From Sequoia sempervirens (taxonomy: Eukaryota; Streptophyta; Pinopsida; Cupressales; Cupressaceae): a DNA stretch of 64,000 bases. The DNA is taken from contig VDFB02193867.1 of assembly GCA_007258455.2 (NCBI GenBank), positions 566,015,921 to 566,079,920 on the forward strand, in the 5' to 3' direction. The translations under genes and the position numbers were made by a program. The notes under the pieces are model-generated. The model was not told the DNA's origin. It did no database searches and saw nothing but the letters and a program-made list of their open reading frames with translations. Within the stretch, counting starts at the first letter, position 1, and the number at the start of each line of letters is the position of its first letter. Positions 11,860-23,319 of this stretch are shown here, one piece after another.

Positions 11860-12460
11860 GGGTCAGGTCCACCCCTGTATAGGTTAGGTCCACCCAAGGA
11901 GTAAAACTGATCAAAATAGGTCAAAATAGGCCCAAAATAGGTTGGTCAGAAGGTCAAGTCCACCCCTGGATGAGGGCAAGTCCACCCAAGGAGCAAAAAC
12001 TGACCAAACTAGGTGAAAACTGACTCTAAAAGGAATGATTTGAATGTCAATTATGCCCCTTCATGAGGGAATGTCTGCCCAAGGAGCAAAAACTAACCAA
12101 ACTAGGCCAAAAATGACTCTGAAAGGACTAATTTGAATGTCAATTCCACCCCTACATGAGGGAAAGTCCACCCAAGGAGAAAAAACTAGCCAAACTAGGT
12201 CAAAAACAGGCTTCAAAGGACTAGTTTTTAGGGCAAGTCCACCCCTGGATGAGGGAAAGTCTACCCAAGGAGCAAAAATTGACCAAACTAGGTCAAAAAT
12301 AGTCTCGAAAGGACCATTTTTTAGGGCAAGTCTGCCCCTTGATGAGGGAAAGTCTGCCTAAGGAGCAAAAACTGATGAATTTAGGTCAAAATCAGGCTCC
12401 AAAGGACTAGTTTTTAGGGCAAGTCTGCCCCTAGATGAGGGAAAGTCTACCTGTTTGTGA
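11860..12460. repeat. ~93-bp tandem repeat array in the G1 leader
   Basis: About six copies at a step of 92-94 bases (starts near 11954, 12047, 12137, 12231, 12325 and 12418). Each has AAGTCCACCCCTGGATGAGG followed by AAGTCYRCCCAAGGAGCAAA. Because the period is near 31 codons, two or three copies stay open on the plus strand (12137-12361) by chance. Confidence 0.88.
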
Positions 12461-12823
12461 GGTTTGACTTGATTTTTGACAAAAAGGACTAAGGCAAAGG
12501 ACTCAAAACACAACAATCATCAATCAAAAGACTATGGCTAAGTGGAAAAATTAGATAACTACTAGTTTCGCACAAAGAAGATAATTCAAACAGCACAAGC
12601 CTAAGTCTAGTAGAGGGGTATAGCTGACAAAGTCCTCTAATCTAGGATGAACATGGTTACTAGGGAGTCCTCGATATACACCTGGTATGTGAGGCCCAAA
12701 CCATGAACACCAACCTGTTACAAGCATGAGTCAGGAACCTAAAAGGCTCGAACCAACTCTTCACATCATCCCAATGCTTCGCCAATTACAACGTGATTGG
12801 ATTGAGGTACAACTTTCGCTCTC

Positions 12824-12840
12824 CCCCATTTATATACCCC
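12824..12840 (-). promoter_or_regulatory. TATA-like element in the conserved G1 leader block
   Basis: On the minus strand GGGGTATATAAATGGGGGA. The same site, GGTATATAAAGGGGGGA, occurs at 38774-38790 in G2 inside a conserved block. It lies outside the LTR, which has its own TATA-like site. Confidence 0.5.
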
Positions 12841-13445
12841 GCCAGTACACATGGTTGGAATCATCCCTTGGGGTGATGAAATCCCCAAGTAGGTCCCACT
12901 AAGAAAAATAAAATGGGTAGACTCAAAGGACGTGGTAAGCTATGATTTCTTGTCACCCAGGATCGCCGAATGGTGCAAGGGGATTGGATACATCAAATAG
13001 ATCACCCAAAAACACAACATACAAGGTTGATTGACACCTTTTAATTAAACTATGTTCCTAATTAGGGGGTAAGAACCCTTAAAACAGCCAAAAAATTGCT
13101 AAAAAACTAAAATTTTACCTTTTAAAAATAGTTGTCTAGGGAAAATCCAGTTGTCTGTGAGGGCAAATCTAGCTGCCTGTGAGGGAAAATCGGGCTGTCT
13201 AGGGAAAATCCAGCTGTCTGTTAGGTCGGGTCCACCTGTCTGTTAGGTTAGGTCCACCCCTCCATGAAAATTTTCCAAAAAAACACTTTCTACAGTCTAG
13301 GGAGGGTAGGTCTGCCCCTAGAGAAGGTCAGGTCCGCCTATGGAGGGCGGGTCCGCCTGCCTGATAGGTCGGGTCCGCCCCTCTGTGACTTGTACCTGCA
13401 AAAAGTAAAAAAATATAAAATGTGAATGCAAGAGACCCATTTGTG

Positions 13446-13464
13446 GGTCCCACCAGGCGTGCCA
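13446..13464 (-). promoter_or_regulatory. G1 primer-binding site
   Basis: On the minus strand, TTTC separates the LTR end CCTATCACA from TGGCACGCCTGGTGGGACC. G2 has TAGCACACCCAGTGGGACC in the same place (30813-30831). The TGG start fits pairing with a tRNA CCA end; I cannot name the tRNA. Confidence 0.7.
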
Positions 13465-13468
13465 GAAA

Positions 13469-14747
13469 TGTGATAGGTTGATTCTAAGTGCTAGGAAATG
13501 AGCAGCAAACAAAGTAATGCAAATAACACTAAAACTACCTACACCTCAAGATTAGCCTAGTTGGATTCAACATAAAATAAAAACAACAAATGGAACCTTT
13601 TACCTTGTGTTGAATTGATCCTTTGGTTGGCCCTTCGATCTTTGGTGTGTGTGCTCCTTGGATGGCAAGAAATGCAAACCAGATGATGATATGAAGGTGG
13701 ATGCAAGTGAGTGCAAGCATGAAAATGGCTAAGTATGGATTCTAGGAGAAATTTGCAAGAGTTTGGCTATAATGCATGATCTCTCTTAAAATGAGAGAAA
13801 AGAGGGGGTATTTATAGAGATTTTTGAAATCTCTAGGGAAATGGATGGTCAAGATTGAGCCACCAAGATCAAGATGTAGGGCTAAGGTGAGTTGAGAACT
13901 CACAAGCCTTCACATCTTGACATGTGCCAAGTAATATGGCTTAAAAGGGGTGATGTGTACATGAGGTGGAAGGATAGTACATGACATGGAGAGGGTACAT
14001 AGTACCTTGGGATTGGGATAAGATCTCCTCATAAAGGAGGTACTTGTCCCCATGTGGGTGAGAGGACAAGTGGGGAATTAAAAATTCCTCAAATATTCTC
14101 ATGGGGAAGAGAGAAGGAATTTAAAATTCTTTCAAATGAATTGGGGGATTAAATGTGAAATAAAAATTCACATGGGGAATGGAGATGCCTTGTTCAAAAA
14201 GAGAAAGCTCTTAATCAAGTTGACTAAGGACACATTCCATAAATGATATGGGGATTAGAGATAACCTAGTTAGGTGATTAAGGTTGTGCAAGTACTTGAT
14301 TAGACTAATTAAGGACTCATTAGAGACAACTGGGAAATTATGGAGGATGGGACCCTAATGATGATTAGGGGTGTGCACATCTTAATCATAAATTAATTAT
14401 GACTAAGAAAGAGGGTTAGATTGCTAAGAGGGATTAGAGGCCAACTTGCAAATGTTAGAGGATGTGACAATGAGAGAGAAAATAGGGAATTTAAAAGTAA
14501 ATTTAAAATTCCAAAAGGATAATATGACTAAATTAAATAAAGTGGTGCATTTATTTAATTTAGAGAGGAAATAGGGGAAAAGTATTTATTAAATTAGATA
14601 CCTTGGGAAACCTTATGCAAGAAACATAATATTAATTAAATGAATGATTTAATTAATACCGGCAAAGAGGATGATTTTAAAAGAGCAAAAGGATGATTAA
14701 GAAGACAACTTTGACCATATGGAAGTGGTCAAATTTGGATGTCTACA
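13469..14747 (-). repeat. G1 5' LTR
   Basis: 1279 bp, the same length as 2343-3621, with the same ends. The PBS adjoins its inner end. A minus-strand TATA-like CTATAAATACCCCC lies near 13805-13820. Scattered differences from the 3' LTR point to a moderately old insertion. Confidence 0.93.
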
Positions 14748-15556
14748 ATACTGAATGCAAAACCACCTTGTGAAGATCTATCGGCAAGAGTTCAGCTATC
14801 AGCGAGAGTCATACCAATGTTCACAAGTCACATCGACCTCAGCATTGCCATCTGTGAGACTATCGGTACTCACCAAGAGATCACACCGAGCCTTCATAAC
14901 ATGTATCGCTATTCGACAAGACCATCGTTATTCGATGTGAAATCATACCGAAGTTCCCAAGTCATTCTGAAATGTCCAACAATCGGCAAGACCTACCGCT
15001 ATCATTGAGAGGTAATACCGAATGCTCACAACTTTCTCCAAAGACTTCAGTCACTAGGAGTCTCACCAAAGACACCCGTTAACAAACACCAATGTCAGAA
15101 AGACTTACCGCTTTCACCAAGAGGTTACAACGAAGATGCCAGCCGGTCAGCGAAACCACATCCATTGGTGAGACAATCAACTATTGCTAAGACTTCATAC
15201 TGAGGCCTTTGTGCTACTTTGATACTCTGAGTGTATACTGTCGGTGAGACATACCAACTATAGCCAGGAGTTCTTATCAAAGTCACATGTTACACCGATG
15301 ACCTAGTTGCCATGAGTCTCCCTGACATCTGCTAGACACCAACCCATTGGCCAAAGATCTCCACTCGGCAGAGGGTTACAACGAATGCCACAAGTCATGG
15401 TGACAACACCAGTCGGCAAGAAAAAAGCATTATCTTGGTGACCTGTACAAACTACAAGGTTTTATAGCTGCTATTCAGCTAGACACAATGAATGTCATAC
15501 CAACTTTGCTCTTCCAGAGGTTTTAGCCTGTGAGATTGAGGCACATATTTCCAACA
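14748..15556 (-). repeat. Copia-A 5' LTR, outer piece, starting with the G1 target duplication
   Basis: Continues the LTR interrupted at 2342 (14748-14752 is the second ATACT). It ends ...TTTCCAACA at 15556, the same end as Copia-B at 38414. Without the duplication the rebuilt LTR is about 1468 bp against about 1500 bp in Copia-B. The segment is full of degenerate direct repeats built around CGGCAAGAC and CGCTAAGAC-like words followed by ACACCGA-like words, spaced roughly 35-50 bases. Confidence 0.9.
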
Positions 15557-17195
15557 ATGTTATCATCATCAACCCATCAATTAGATCAATTAACCCTAGT
15601 TTGGTTTTCAACAAAATCCCAAATAGATCACTAATAGCATCACACATATCCATATTGTCAAAATCATGCGAAAATCCAAAAACATCCAAAACATATCAAA
15701 ATCCCAAAACAAGTGAAAAAGTCAGAAAACGTCAAAAACATGGTTGTTGAACTACATCATCTCTAAGCTTAAACATAGGCAAGGCCATTATTGATAGACC
15801 CTCAAGACACAAAATCCAAAAACATTCATAAAATTTCATAAAACCAAAAAACATTGGAAATTTTGAAAATCAAAACATCTGTAAAACATCCTGAAAATAC
15901 CAAAAATAGCCTCAAAACATTTCAAAACATTAGAAACATCCAAATATTTGAAAAAATCCATCCATCCCCATCTCGCATTCACCCGAAATAAGAATCCCCT
16001 CATAATAAATGATCATCACCCCCAACCTTTGGTGAAAACTCAAGTGTTAAGGGTCTCAAGTCTAGGTCAGTAACTAAACAAGTTGGTTGACTCTTGGTAT
16101 TAATAGCTCATCATCTAGTCAATCCCAAATAATTTGATAACATCATTTCCTAGGGTGCATCCTTTTTATAATGGACATCAACATTGAACATCACTGTAGT
16201 TTAGTCTCAACTAGTCGTATGAAGAACATTAGCTTGTTTGTTTACTTGATCTTTATTTGTTGATTTATCTTATTATGCTTATCCTAGTGACCTCTTGATG
16301 ATATCCAAACAAAGGTATTTAGAGAGAAAGGAATGGGGAAACAATCATTATCTTTTTATCTACTGTGCTTGTTGGATATTCTTGTAATATAACTTTGGTC
16401 ATTCGTGCTTTGTTTGGTTTGTAGGGAGGGTGTTTTAAGTGTCTTGTTGACCAGATAGGAATGATTTCCTTTCTATGTTTTGGTTTGAGATGTTTGAAAT
16501 ATCTTAACTACATTTCAAATAAGGTTTCCTATGTCAGGTGTGAACAAGAGTACTCCTATCTAATTGTCAAGTCAAAGTCCATCTCACTAGGTACAACACC
16601 ATCTTGGTTCTTTATACCTTGATGCATCATACCTATGTGTGTTATCAAACATAAGGTAAGTAAGTCCTTTTAAAATCCCTATTCCTGATAAGCAAAGCAT
16701 CATCATCATCATTTTTCTCTAATAAAGTCTCGTAGATCATGGACTTGTTGGATCCTCTTGTCTTCATCTCAATTCTTCTTTCTTCTCACCACTCTAACAT
16801 AGTACCATGATAGTTAATCAAAGCATCACCAAGGCATTCATCTTGTATCCACAAACTATCAGCATGTTGCATATCATCCATAACATATGATATAGGAAAC
16901 ACTGATCATCTCACATGCATTACATTTCCATCATTTGCATCATAATATAGATTGGTTATTCTAAGCATCTTAAAACCATCTCATTTGCATCATCATCATA
17001 ACCATAAATACATCCATCTTGAACCTATTTTTCACAAGATCGACCCTCAAATAGAACTTTTTGCTTGATCTCTGGAAGGGGAAGTGTACTAGTATACTTC
17101 TTTCCACTTGGGCATCCAAGAAAATCATAATTTTTTTTTAATTTTGATCTCACCAAGATTATTCTTTTAACCAATGCAGAGGTACATTACTTCAA
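15557..17195 (+). other. Old gypsy 3' tail (G5), non-coding
   Basis: No gene seen. A-rich runs such as AAAACATCAAAA near 15660-15950 and the stretch around 16880-17000 (GGTTATTCTAAGCATCTTA, CATCATCATAA) match the post-pol tails at 26160-27590 and 58850-61100. The element therefore ran on the plus strand. Its body lies left of Copia-A, which inserted into it, or has been lost. Confidence 0.65.
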
Positions 17196-17207
17196 AGAGG
17201 GGAAAAA
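17196..17207 (+). promoter_or_regulatory. Polypurine tract of old element G5
   Basis: AAGAGGGGAAAAA sits directly before TATAAACACG, which looks like a decayed TGTAGACAC LTR start. It matches the G1 and G2 tracts. Confidence 0.65.
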
Positions 17208-18503
17208 TATAAACACGTAAATTATACTGATTGGTATCATGCACTTGATCTTGATTTACTAACATTAGTTCTTCTTGAATCACTTCTTTACTAGCCATTT
17301 AATTAAATAATCCTTATTTAATTAAATTCATCATAATTTCTCTGTTAATTAAATAAATCAATTTTATTTGATTAAATCATTAGCTTCTTTTAATTAAATA
17401 AATCATTTTATTTAATTAATCCTAATGTTCCTGTTTTGATTAAATAAACCATTCTATTTATTTAATCCTAAAGTCGCCTCCTTTAAATTGAATAAATTAA
17501 CCTTTATTTGATTTAAGTCTAACATCATCCTTTTTAATTAAATAAATTAGACTTTATTTAATTAAATATAATATTCATTATTCCTCCCATTTGATTTAAA
17601 TAAATCCAAAAATTTAAGTCAAATATCAAATCAAACTAATCTCCATCTAAGTTAATTAAATCCTAGTTAACTATAACTCTAATCACTCAAATCCTCTAGA
17701 TTTTGCAACTTGCACAAGTAAATCAATTTAATTGATTTATAAATTCTTCTATTTTCATTCAAAAAGACATCTCTTTGGAATATTCCCTAAATTTGAAATC
17801 TCCCTCCCAAAGCTCTTGTCCTCCAACATGGCATTTAAGTCTCTTACAAGTCCTTTTTCTTGAGCCAAGTGGCATTAACTCTTCTTCCATCTCTTCCTCC
17901 ACAAGCTAACTTTCAAATTTCAATTTTCAAATTTCCACCTAATTGCATTTATCATGTACATTGATCAAAATGTGCTCCACCTCTCTTCAATATCATTTTG
18001 ACAAGTGGCACCTTGTTATTGGTTCATCTTTAATCCCACATCCTTCATGTTTCTCATTCCTCAATCCTTCTTTCCTATAAATAGATACCTTCTATATTGG
18101 TTTTGGATCCATGACTTTATGCAAGGTTATTATCTACATATTTTGAGCTAATTCATCAACATTTCATCCAAGTTTTCATAGTTTTCATCCATCTTAGCTA
18201 GGTTATTGTCAAATTTAATCAAGGAGTACCAATCTTCATCAAAGTTCATCAAAGCTTGCAAGGAATTGGGAAAGGGCTAATTTCCACATCAAAGTAGCAG
18301 CAATTCCCCCATGAGATTGAGGGTTTAAATTTTTTGGATAAGATTACTTAGCTTTCAATAGATTTCATTTGGTTTCTTTGGCTTATTTCTTGTTCATTGT
18401 GCATTTGAATGAATCTCATGGGGAATGCTAGTTTAGATTTGTTTATTGACTAACATTGTGTTGTTCATCTATGTTTGAACAAGTGTAGAGCTACCATTCA
18501 CAC
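17208..18503 (+). repeat. Old gypsy LTR (3' LTR of G5)
   Basis: Starts TATAAACACG after a polypurine tract and ends near ACCATTCACA. It holds repeated ATTAAATAAA words (17300-17640), a TATA-like CCTATAAATAGATACC at about 18075, and aligns with the segment at 7588-6634 on the minus strand. No clear PBS follows. The right end is approximate. Confidence 0.65.
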
Positions 18504-19127
18504 AAACAAAACTTTTGGGAGAAAAACTAAAAAATAGAAAATCAACTTAATTATGCCAATTCAAACTTGAAACAACAATATAAAGCTTAATATTGATAGA
18601 AATAAAAAAACTTCTAGCAGATCTAAGAAGGTCTAAATGATGTGTACTAGTCACCAAAAGTCACTTTTAGGAGGTTGTCTGGGACTCATTCGCCCATGGG
18701 CGAATGCATCTTTTATCAAGGTTTTTCAACAACTTTTAGGAGCATCTGATACTATTTTGTAGCTTTTGATTTGTCAAGGTTTCAATGTCAGAAAGTTAGA
18801 AATCAGATTTGTAGGCGGGATTCCGTGATTTGACAACTTTGACAACTTTTCCAATCTTTCACTTCAAGAGGTCTTCAATCCTTCTTCAACCTAAATATGC
18901 AACACAACACATAAAAGGGGAAAATGTGTTTGTTTTCTGTGAATGGGGGTTTTCCTTGTTCAAACCCTATTTTGGTAATTAAACCTTGAATTGAAATAAA
19001 ACATGAAATATGGAATGATGAATGAACAATGTTATGTTATAACTCAGCAACCCCTTAGATGAATCTTTGAATGTAGATATGCAACTTGCATGAAATGGCT
19101 TCAATGGATGTGGATCTTGATACTTGA
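18504..19127. other. Unassigned AT-rich stretch
   Basis: No gene or clear element. A perfect 20-bp palindrome lies at 18687-18706. The word TTTGACAACTTTGACAACTTT (near 18835) is a short direct repeat. Confidence 0.5.
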
Positions 19128-20070
19128 TGTAGACACTAAAAATTGTCCTAGGCCTATGACTTCTAAATTCTCCATCATTTCCTCTTTTGTCTTTGATAAT
19201 TAAATAATTTTAATTGTTTAATTATTTTCTCAAGTCATAAGTCTTCTATTCATTAAATAATTTTAATTATTTAATTATTCATTAGCTTCTTCTATCATAA
19301 ATTAAATAAATTATATTTATTTAATTTAGTCTACTCTCTTGAATTTTGAATTAAATCATTATTTAATTCAAAAGGTCTTCTTTGTCATATTCTTCTATAA
19401 TTAAATAATGATTTTAATTATTTAATTATTCATTGGCCACCTAGATTAAATAATTTTTATTATACTTAATCTCCTATCACCTCTTTGTCCATGCTAATCT
19501 TATCTTCCACATCAAGTCTTTATCTATCCATTTCTCAATTAACCTTCACCCTTGATTAAATTGTTTATAATTTAATCTTGACTGTCAATCCTTATCATTT
19601 TCCCTAACCCTAGTCCATACCTCATCTTTCATTCTTGGCCATTGATTATTGACATTCAATCTTGATCCTTCATTCGAAATTGTCTTCCCTATAAAAGACC
19701 TTGTCATTGTCATTTGTTACTGACCTTTTTTCTACTTAGACATTTTCCTACACAAGCTCATGCGATCTTATGCTATCTTTCTATCAAGTCTATCAACATC
19801 AAGTAAAGTGCATCTATAGTCAATTAGAATCTTCAACATTTTTCTTTGTCATTGTCATTAGGCCTATTTGCATACTCAAAAATCTTAAGGCAATTATTCA
19901 TATCAAGCAAAATGGAAAAGTGCAATGAAGGTGAATCAATGGTGGTATGAAGACTTTTGGTAATATTGTTCCATCTTTTTATGTGTTTATTCTTATTTGT
20001 GCTTCATTGTTTATTAGGGTTTGATTTATATGCTTTGTTTCCTAACCTTGATAGTTTTATCCCTGATTTA
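19128..20070 (+). repeat. Probable solo or remnant gypsy LTR
   Basis: Starts TGTAGACACTAAAAATTG, the same start as the other gypsy LTRs here. It has TTAATTATTTAATTATT-rich stretches (19195-19460) and a TATA-like CCCTATAAAAGACC at about 19690. No polypurine tract precedes it and no PBS is visible. The right end is uncertain. Confidence 0.55.
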
Positions 20071-20189
20071 CATTGGTGAACTTGACGTGATATGATTTTT
20101 TGCAGATTTTCCTAATCTTATATTGTTATTTTGTGCAAAACTTTGGAGACTTACATTTTGCAAGTAGGGTTGGAGACACAAGCCTAGGG

Positions 20190-20790
20190 TTTGGAAATAT
20201 TTGACCATATATCTCAAATGGCTATATATTTTTTCACAATTTTTTTTTTGCAAGTTAAGAACAATATCAAGAGCCTTTAGTCCAAAAATGAAATTTTTTG
20301 GATCTATTTTTAATTATTTTTAACTTTTGTATTATTTTTCATGAAAAATTAATTTTGAGAGAAAATTAGAATTTTTTTTGGATTTTTTTTATATTTATAG
20401 AAATCTCTCTTAATTCTAATAGGGTTTTGTTCTTTATGGTTTTAATTTGGATGAAAAATAATTACACAAAAATTAGATCTTTAAAAACAAGGTTTTAGAA
20501 AGATTTGCTTATATCTCACAAACGGTTGCAAATATTTTCACAAAAAAAAAATTGCAGATTGGGGATGATGTCAGGAGATTTCAATAAAAAAATCAAAATT
20601 TTTGGATCCATTTTGAATTTTTTTATAATTTTATAATTATTTTTCATGAAAAAATATTTTTTGGTGCAAATCAGCAAATGTTTTGGATTTCTTTATATTT
20701 TTGGAAAGCTCTTGAAATTTCAATAAGGGTCTATTTTTTGTGTTTTTATTTTTGATTCCAAAAACATTTCCAAAAATCAGATTTGTCTTG
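20190..20790. repeat. Imperfect ~302-bp tandem duplication, A/T-rich
   Basis: ATATCTCAAATGG at 20209 and ATATCTCACAAACGG at 20511 head two diverged copies. Both continue with TTTTCACAA, an oligo-T/A run, TTGCA, ATGAAATTTTTTGGATC-like text and ATTATTTTTCATGAAAAA. The copies differ by many small indels in homopolymers. Confidence 0.65.
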
Positions 20791-22277
20791 ACTAACTAAC
20801 CCTCTAATATTAGTGATCAATTATCTTGTTAGGGTTTTGGCTTTGTTGTTGGTTTTGTGAATGTGTAGAAAAATAAACACTTCAAAAGATAAATTGGATA
20901 AAGTGGACAAAAATTTGGAGCTAAAGAAATTCCAGGTGCACACTTTTTCAACTTATATCTTAATCTTGTTGAAAATGGAGGTAATTATGTAGCTTAAAAC
21001 TTGGAAAACTATGAGATTATAGATCTAATTAAGTGTTATTTGTTACAAATTCTTTGTATATGATTATCTATTTAGATTAATTTTACCAATTGTAGAAAGA
21101 GATAGAAGATTGTAGAAGAATGAGACAAGAAGATAGAAGTGACACAACATATATGTGGAGAAACCCTTTCGGGAAAAAACTCCAACACCAAAATCAATAG
21201 TGCTTATATTATTTAACCTTAGAATAAGATTACAATAACACTATATCAATCATTTTCTTGATATGATTCTTTTTCCTTCAACAATTCTTCTTCACAACCT
21301 GCAATAAACTCTGATAAAAATCTCTTCAACTTGTTGCAATTAATAGACAATAATGAGCATTGAAAAATCCAAAGAATTGTCAATTACAAGAGCATGAAGC
21401 TCCTCTCAAAAACCTATGCCTATTTTTTGCAAGTAGAGTTCCATCATGTAACATGAAGTGAAAACCAAAGTCTCCTAAATTTAGGTGCCCCAAATTGAAC
21501 TCCTAACTGATCGTTGGTCAAGAAAATATCTTCCAAGCTTCTCCTCAAAGTTGGCACCAAAGAATAGGCCCCCTTAACTTAGCCTTGTAAATATTTTCTC
21601 ATGCAAAAGGTGTTAACTCAAATATCTCAACTTGGGCACCCAAGGTGGGTCCAAGTCAATCTTTGTTAACTGAAACATATCTCTCCATCAATTCATGCAA
21701 ACATTATGTGTGATTGATCATCCCCACTTAACTGAATGTATCACCTATTATTTATCATGCAACTGAAGTCATTAGTCATGCAACTCAAGTCAAATGAAGT
21801 CAACTAACATGCAACTCAAACTAACTACATGCAACTAAAGATAACTGAACCATAACTGAACTGAACTAAATTAAACTAAACTGAATTGAATTGAACTAAA
21901 CTGACTAAACTGAACTGAACTGAACTAAACTGAACCAAACTAAACTCCACACATGAAAATATCAATCTCTAACTTGTATGATCTTTACATGCATTACTAA
22001 AGTGTTATCATTCCTTCAAACAATTAACTTAAGCAAGGTGGGTTCCACCTTCCATGTGGGCACCCCATGTGCTCCTATTTTGTAGGATATCTTCTTGGGC
22101 ATCCCCATATGTTCCTATCATTTAGGAATAATTACAAATGTCAATTTACATGTTCATTTCATTTGAATTTAATCTCTTTCTAATCCTGGTGTTGGGGAAC
22201 ACTTTCCAAGGACTTAGGAGATACATGAAATATGTTTAGGATTGCAATTAAATGGCATCCTATTCCCAAAAAATCTT
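20791..22277. other. Unassigned stretch with a possible copia-type LTR remnant
   Basis: 21090-21260 reads GTGGAGAAACCCTTTCGGG then AAAACTCCAACACCA, like the copia LTR text GTGGAAAAACCCTTATAGG at 1840. This suggests an old, diverged LTR of that kind in minus orientation. The rest shows no gene. A pentamer-like repeat at 21843-21947 is listed separately. Confidence 0.4.
21843..21947. repeat. (AACTG/AACTA)n simple repeat
   Basis: About 105 bases of interleaved AACTG, AACTA and AATTG units, for example ACTGAACTGAACTGAACTAA. Degenerate microsatellite. Confidence 0.85.
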
Positions 22278-22413
22278 GTCTTCTCAACATCACACTTTCA
22301 ATTTGGGATTAAAAATAACAAGTGTCTTCTCAAAATCACATTTCAATTTGGGCTTAACAAGAACAAGTGTCTTCTCAAAATCACATTTCAATTTAGGCTT
22401 AAAAAGAATAAGT
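22278..22413. repeat. Three tandem copies of a 45-bp unit
   Basis: Unit starts GTCTTCTCAAAATCACATTT at 22278, 22324 and 22369. Since 45 is a multiple of three, a 100-residue frame is open across it on the plus strand (22242-22544), but nothing else supports a gene. Confidence 0.8.
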
Positions 22414-23319
22414 GTTTGTATTGCTTGGTGATCTTGTTTGTGCTTGGAGGTGTGTATGCTCTTCACTCACATTTCCATATGATCTTGGGAATCAAAAACA
22501 CTTTTCAACACTCTCATCTTCATACCACACATTTGGTTTTCTAAGGTTAATACACATTGCTTGTGTGATCAAATACATGTGTATGCTCTCTCCTTGCATT
22601 ATCATATGATCTTGGAGATCAAAAGAATTATTTTCATCACTTTTGTGTGACCTTCTTAGGTGGTATTCCTAGATAACTGATCACTCTAGGGGATGACTTC
22701 AACTCTAGCCTTTTGATGGAGTATAAAAAGTGTTGGGTGAATCTATAAACACGCCTCTTGGAAGTAGAATCTTGTCAATCTTGGCTAAGCCCCAAATAAC
22801 TTTATACTTTTGGGAAGTGAAGGTGGAGTGTGGGTTACCCTCTCCTCCTAGTTTTTTGGCATTATTATCCTTTCAAATTCATGGAATTGTGCCTCACATA
22901 CCCACAAAATATATAGAGGACATCCCTAGATCCTTGTGCATCCTAGTTTAAGACCATTGACCAATCTCCCTACTTGAATAATTGCTAGGATTTTTCTTGT
23001 GCTTGGAAGTGTCTTCTTATCATTTAATCATTTGCATTACATCTTTCATCAAATCTTTTCTTGCATGTGTGATTGTATATTCAATATTTAAATCTTAATC
23101 AAGAAAGAAAGAAAACCAAAAAAATAAAAAAAATTGAAAGTCAAAAAACATTAGAAATATTTTAAAAACAAACAAATCTAGGTGTCCTCCAAGTCAAGCT
23201 ATCCAAAAGATCTCCAAGTCAAACTTCTCATCCTCATTTTTATCCTATTCTTTGTATTGTCATTTAGACCTCATCACCATTTCTGCAATTTATCTTGATA
23301 TTCTTGCTAGTCAAGTTGA
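22414..23319. other. Unassigned stretch, no gene seen
   Basis: Holds only short frames. An A-rich run at 23100-23160 resembles other gypsy leader or tail DNA in the window. Probably part of the decayed element whose gag relic follows. Confidence 0.4.

Larger units (their letters stand above)
11197..13446 (-). other. G1 leader between PBS and gag
   Basis: About 2.25 kb of non-coding leader. In element order: short GGTCNGGTCCACC-type repeats (13390-13130), an AT-rich spacer, a conserved block (13050-12600) shared with G2 38520-39170 and containing a TATA-like site, a 93-bp repeat array (12460-11860), and an AT-rich stretch with GATTGATT words up to gag. I see no protein gene in it. Confidence 0.75.
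2343..14747 (-). mobile_element. G1: complete 12.4-kb Ty3/gypsy element, chimeric and lacking most of pol
   Basis: Bounded by two 1279-bp LTRs (2343-3621 and 13469-14747) and a perfect 5-bp target duplication ATACT (2338-2342 and 14748-14752). In minus-strand order it holds LTR, PBS, repeat-rich leader, gag, protease, then an unrelated LTR segment (7588-6634), an antisense PMD pseudogene (6640-4921), a GC-rich repeat block, a 3' tail, a polypurine tract and the 3' LTR. Reverse transcriptase, RNase H and integrase are absent. Gag and protease are closely related to G2 (43926 onward), which keeps pol and shows this to be a Tat-type family. Confidence 0.93.
1..15556 (-). mobile_element. Copia-A: Ty1/copia LTR retrotransposon, left-truncated by the window and split by G1
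   Basis: Minus-strand element. From right to left it shows its 5' LTR (in two pieces, 1679-2342 and 14753-15556), a primer-binding site, gag, protease and the start of integrase, where the window begins. It belongs to the same family as Copia-B (31344-38414): LTR ends, PBS, gag and pol align by eye over their whole length. Gag style and domain order (gag, protease, integrase, RT, RNase H) place it in Ty1/copia; a Tork-like lineage is my inference. The right-hand target duplication would be ATGTT at 15557-15561, but its partner lies outside the window. Confidence 0.9.

Noticed and set aside
12137..12361. 74-residue frame with a 31-residue repeat
   Set aside because: Chance product of the 93-bp leader repeat, antisense to G1, interrupted in other repeat copies.
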